This document shows, in pieces, positions 5,931 through 7,520 of a stretch of 7,520 bases of DNA (the stretch's first letter is position 1; each line of letters opens with the position of its first letter). Source of the stretch: Thermodesulfobacteriota bacterium (GTDB lineage: Bacteria > Desulfobacterota > SM23-61); the NCBI GenBank assembly GCA_030018715.1, contig JASEHN010000132.1:1-7520 (forward strand), in the 5' to 3' direction. A program made the translations under genes and the position numbers. The notes beneath the pieces were generated by a model. It was not told the origin of the DNA and did no database searches. It saw nothing but the letters and a program-made list of their open reading frames with translations.

Positions 5931-7439
5931 TCAAGGAGATTCAGAAGATTTGACCAGGGTGGCCACCGTGCGGTTGCGCGGGATAAAATATTTTTGGGCA
6001 ACCCGGCGGACATCTTCCGCGGAGACATTTTCGTAGGAGGCCAACCGTTCGGTGAAATATCGCCAGCTTCCAAAAAGGCTCTGCCCGTAAGAAAGCCAGT
6101 AGGCCAGCTTGGAGTTGGAGTTGAGTTTGCGGAGGAAATCGGTTTGAATCAGGTTCTTTATTTTTTTAAGCTCCTGCTCTGAAATTGGCTCATTCTTCAA
6201 ACGGTCAATCTCCCGGTAAATCGCTTTTTCCAGTTCTTCCGCTGGATGGGGATGGCGGGGAGTGGCGAAGACCACAAAAAGGTTTGGATAACGTTCCCCG
6301 GGATAGCCGTTGTAGGCGGAGATTTCCACTGCTATCTTTTCTTCCTCGACCAAACGTTTGTAAAACCGGGAAGTCCGCCCGTAGCTCAGCAGTCCCTCGA
6401 TAATGTCGCAGACCGCGTCGTCCGCATGGGGCGGGTTCGGTTTATGAAAGCCCATGATCAACCGGGGGTTGGCATCGGCAATCACCTGGACGCGGCGTTC
6501 GCCAGGCTGCTCCGGCTCTTTGGTGCGGAGGGGCGGAGGAAGAGCCTGCGGGGGAATACGTTCGAAATATTTTTTAATCAAGGATATGGTTTCTTCGGGG
6601 TTGAGGTCGCCCACGATGGTCAGAACCGTGTTGCCCGGGGAGTAAAAGGCGCGAAAGAATTTTTCGGTGGCCGGCTTATTCAGATGCTGGATATCTGAGG
6701 CCCAGCCGATGACGGGCCGGCCGTATGGATGAGCCAGGAAAGCAACCCCCAGGAAATGCTCTGATAGTTTCCGTTCGGGCTGGGAGTCGTAGGAACGACG
6801 GCGCTCTTCCATGACCACGTCCCGTTCAGAATAAAACTCCCGCAAAACCGGATTGAGGATACGGTCGGACTCGATCCTGGCCCAGAGTTCCAGGCGGTTG
6901 GAAGGCAGGTTAATTAAATAGGTGGTGGTGTCTGCGCTGGTCATGGCATTGAAGCCCACCCCTCCGTTCTGGGAATAGACGAATTCGATCTCGTCCTTGA
7001 TAACCCACTTCCGGTGTTCTTCCGTTAGTTCCTGGATGATCTTTTCCAGGTACTTAAGGAAATTTTTATCCGCCTTTTCTCCTTTATCCCTTTCCGCGTC
7101 GAGGGCCATAGCCACGGAGTCGATTCTGTTTAATATTTTTTCTTCCTCGAAGTAATTTTTGGTGCCCAGGGTTTTGGTTCCTTTAAAGAGCATGTGTTCG
7201 AGGAGGTGAGCCGTTCCGGTCATGCCCAGGTTTTCATCGACGGCCCCAACTCGAAAACGGATATAAAGAGATAAGGTAGGGGATTGATGGCGCTTAAGCA
7301 GGAGAACTTTCATCCCGTTGGCCAGAGTGTATTCATTGACCCGGCCTTCCAGGGAGATGGATAGGGCCCGGTCGGCCAGAAAAAAAATAATGAATAGAAC
7401 AACAAGCAACAAACCAGAAAATTTTAGCCTGAATCTCAT
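5931..7439 (-). CDS. M16 family zinc metallopeptidase, catalytic subunit of a pair (exported)
   Basis: This 502-aa protein begins with a signal peptide (MRFRLKFSG, then a hydrophobic run to about residue 22, possible cleavage after ADRALS). The zinc motif HLLEH gives H78, E81 and H82; the third ligand is probably E212 in MEERRR. The spacing from H82 to E212 is 130 residues instead of about 76, because of a charged, helical insertion at about residues 101-155 (DAERDKGEKADKNFLKYLEK and neighbours). Similar inserts occur in a recognised subset of bacterial M16 proteins. In the C-terminal half the Arg/Tyr positions read V364 and V371 (LVEEEKIAV), so substrate gripping must come from a partner, most likely the next gene product. 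The start has AGGAG (7448-7452) 8 nt upstream. It is the first gene of the three-gene operon visible here. Confidence 0.93.
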   Translation of the reverse strand: MRFRLKFSGLLLVVLFIIFFLADRALSISLEGRVNEYTLANGMKVLLLKRHQSPTLSLYIRFRVGAVDENLGMTGTAHLLEHMLFKGTKTLGTKNYFEEEKILNRIDSVAMALDAERDKGEKADKNFLKYLEKIIQELTEEHRKWVIKDEIEFVYSQNGGVGFNAMTSADTTTYLINLPSNRLELWARIESDRILNPVLREFYSERDVVMEERRRSYDSQPERKLSEHFLGVAFLAHPYGRPVIGWASDIQHLNKPATEKFFRAFYSPGNTVLTIVGDLNPEETISLIKKYFERIPPQALPPPLRTKEPEQPGERRVQVIADANPRLIMGFHKPNPPHADDAVCDIIEGLLSYGRTSRFYKRLVEEEKIAVEISAYNGYPGERYPNLFVVFATPRHPHPAEELEKAIYREIDRLKNEPISEQELKKIKNLIQTDFLRKLNSNSKLAYWLSYGQSLFGSWRYFTERLASYENVSAEDVRRVAQKYFIPRNRTVATLVKSSESP

Positions 7440-7471
7440 TCACGAATCTCCTGATTTAAAAAAAGGGTAAC

Positions 7472-7501
7472 ACTTTAGTTCTTTGAAGAAAGGTGTGTCA
7501 C
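7472..7501 (-). promoter_or_regulatory. Weak candidate promoter for the M16/radical SAM operon
   Basis: On the minus strand GTGACA (7501-7496, 5 of 6 to the -35 consensus) and TAAAGT (7477-7472, 4 of 6 to the -10) are separated by 18 bp, giving a leader of about 25-30 nt. The window ends here, so a further upstream gene or promoter cannot be excluded. Confidence 0.25.
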
Positions 7502-7520
7502 CAGGGCCAAGGGATTCCAG

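Noticed and set aside
5914..5934. TTG start at 5934 for the M16 partner gene, giving a 4-bp overlap with the previous gene
   Set aside because: No ribosome site precedes it, whereas ATG 5913 has AAGGA at 8 nt and gives a more typical signal peptide.
7501..7520. GGGATTCCAG at the right edge as a possible second copy of the left-end repeat
   Set aside because: It does not match either orientation of the GGAATCCAG edge and has no palindrome within the window.
7440..7520. Possible precursor peptide gene upstream of the M16/radical SAM operon
   Set aside because: No short ORF with a start and ribosome site is visible in this stretch; the window ends too soon to exclude one further out.

Overview
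The window looks like chromosome from a Gram-negative bacterium of roughly balanced base composition. The best guess is Desulfobacterota or a related deltaproteobacterial lineage. This rests on secreted single-domain M16 peptidases, a bactofilin beside a small membrane coiled-coil protein, a B12-type radical SAM enzyme, and an ATTCC...GGAAT palindromic intergenic repeat of a kind common in such genomes. The assignment is inference; no rRNA, tRNA or other lineage marker is present. No phage, transposase, CRISPR array or RNA gene is visible.

Layout, left to right. Positions 1-169 are non-coding: a roughly 90-bp palindromic element (22-111), then a 7-bp tandem repeat (140-171) that runs into the stop codon of the first gene. 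Positions 170-1516 (minus) encode a self-sufficient M16 zinc peptidase. A 228-bp AT-rich divergent region (1517-1744) carries candidate promoters for both directions. Positions 1745-2377 and 2405-2815 (plus) encode a membrane-anchored coiled-coil protein and a bactofilin, probably co-transcribed. A 56-bp convergent gap follows. The rest is one minus-strand operon read from the right end: M16 zinc peptidase (7439-5931), M16 homologue without the zinc site (5913-4465), and a cobalamin-binding-type radical SAM protein (4455-2872), with gaps of 17 and 9 bp.

The clearest biological message is the division of labour in the operon's M16 pair. The first protein keeps the HxxEH zinc site but lacks the substrate-binding Arg/Tyr pair. 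The second lacks HxxEH but keeps the Arg/Tyr pair. This predicts an obligate heterodimer in the periplasm, like the Sph2681/Sph2682 type of M16B enzyme. The separate M16 gene at the left end has both elements in one chain and should work as a homodimer. The radical SAM gene is tightly coupled to the peptidase pair. A radical SAM enzyme with a split M16 protease recalls peptide-maturation systems such as PQQ (PqqE with PqqF/PqqG), but the M16 proteins here are exported, the radical SAM enzyme is cytoplasmic, and no precursor peptide is visible, so a functional link is only a hypothesis.
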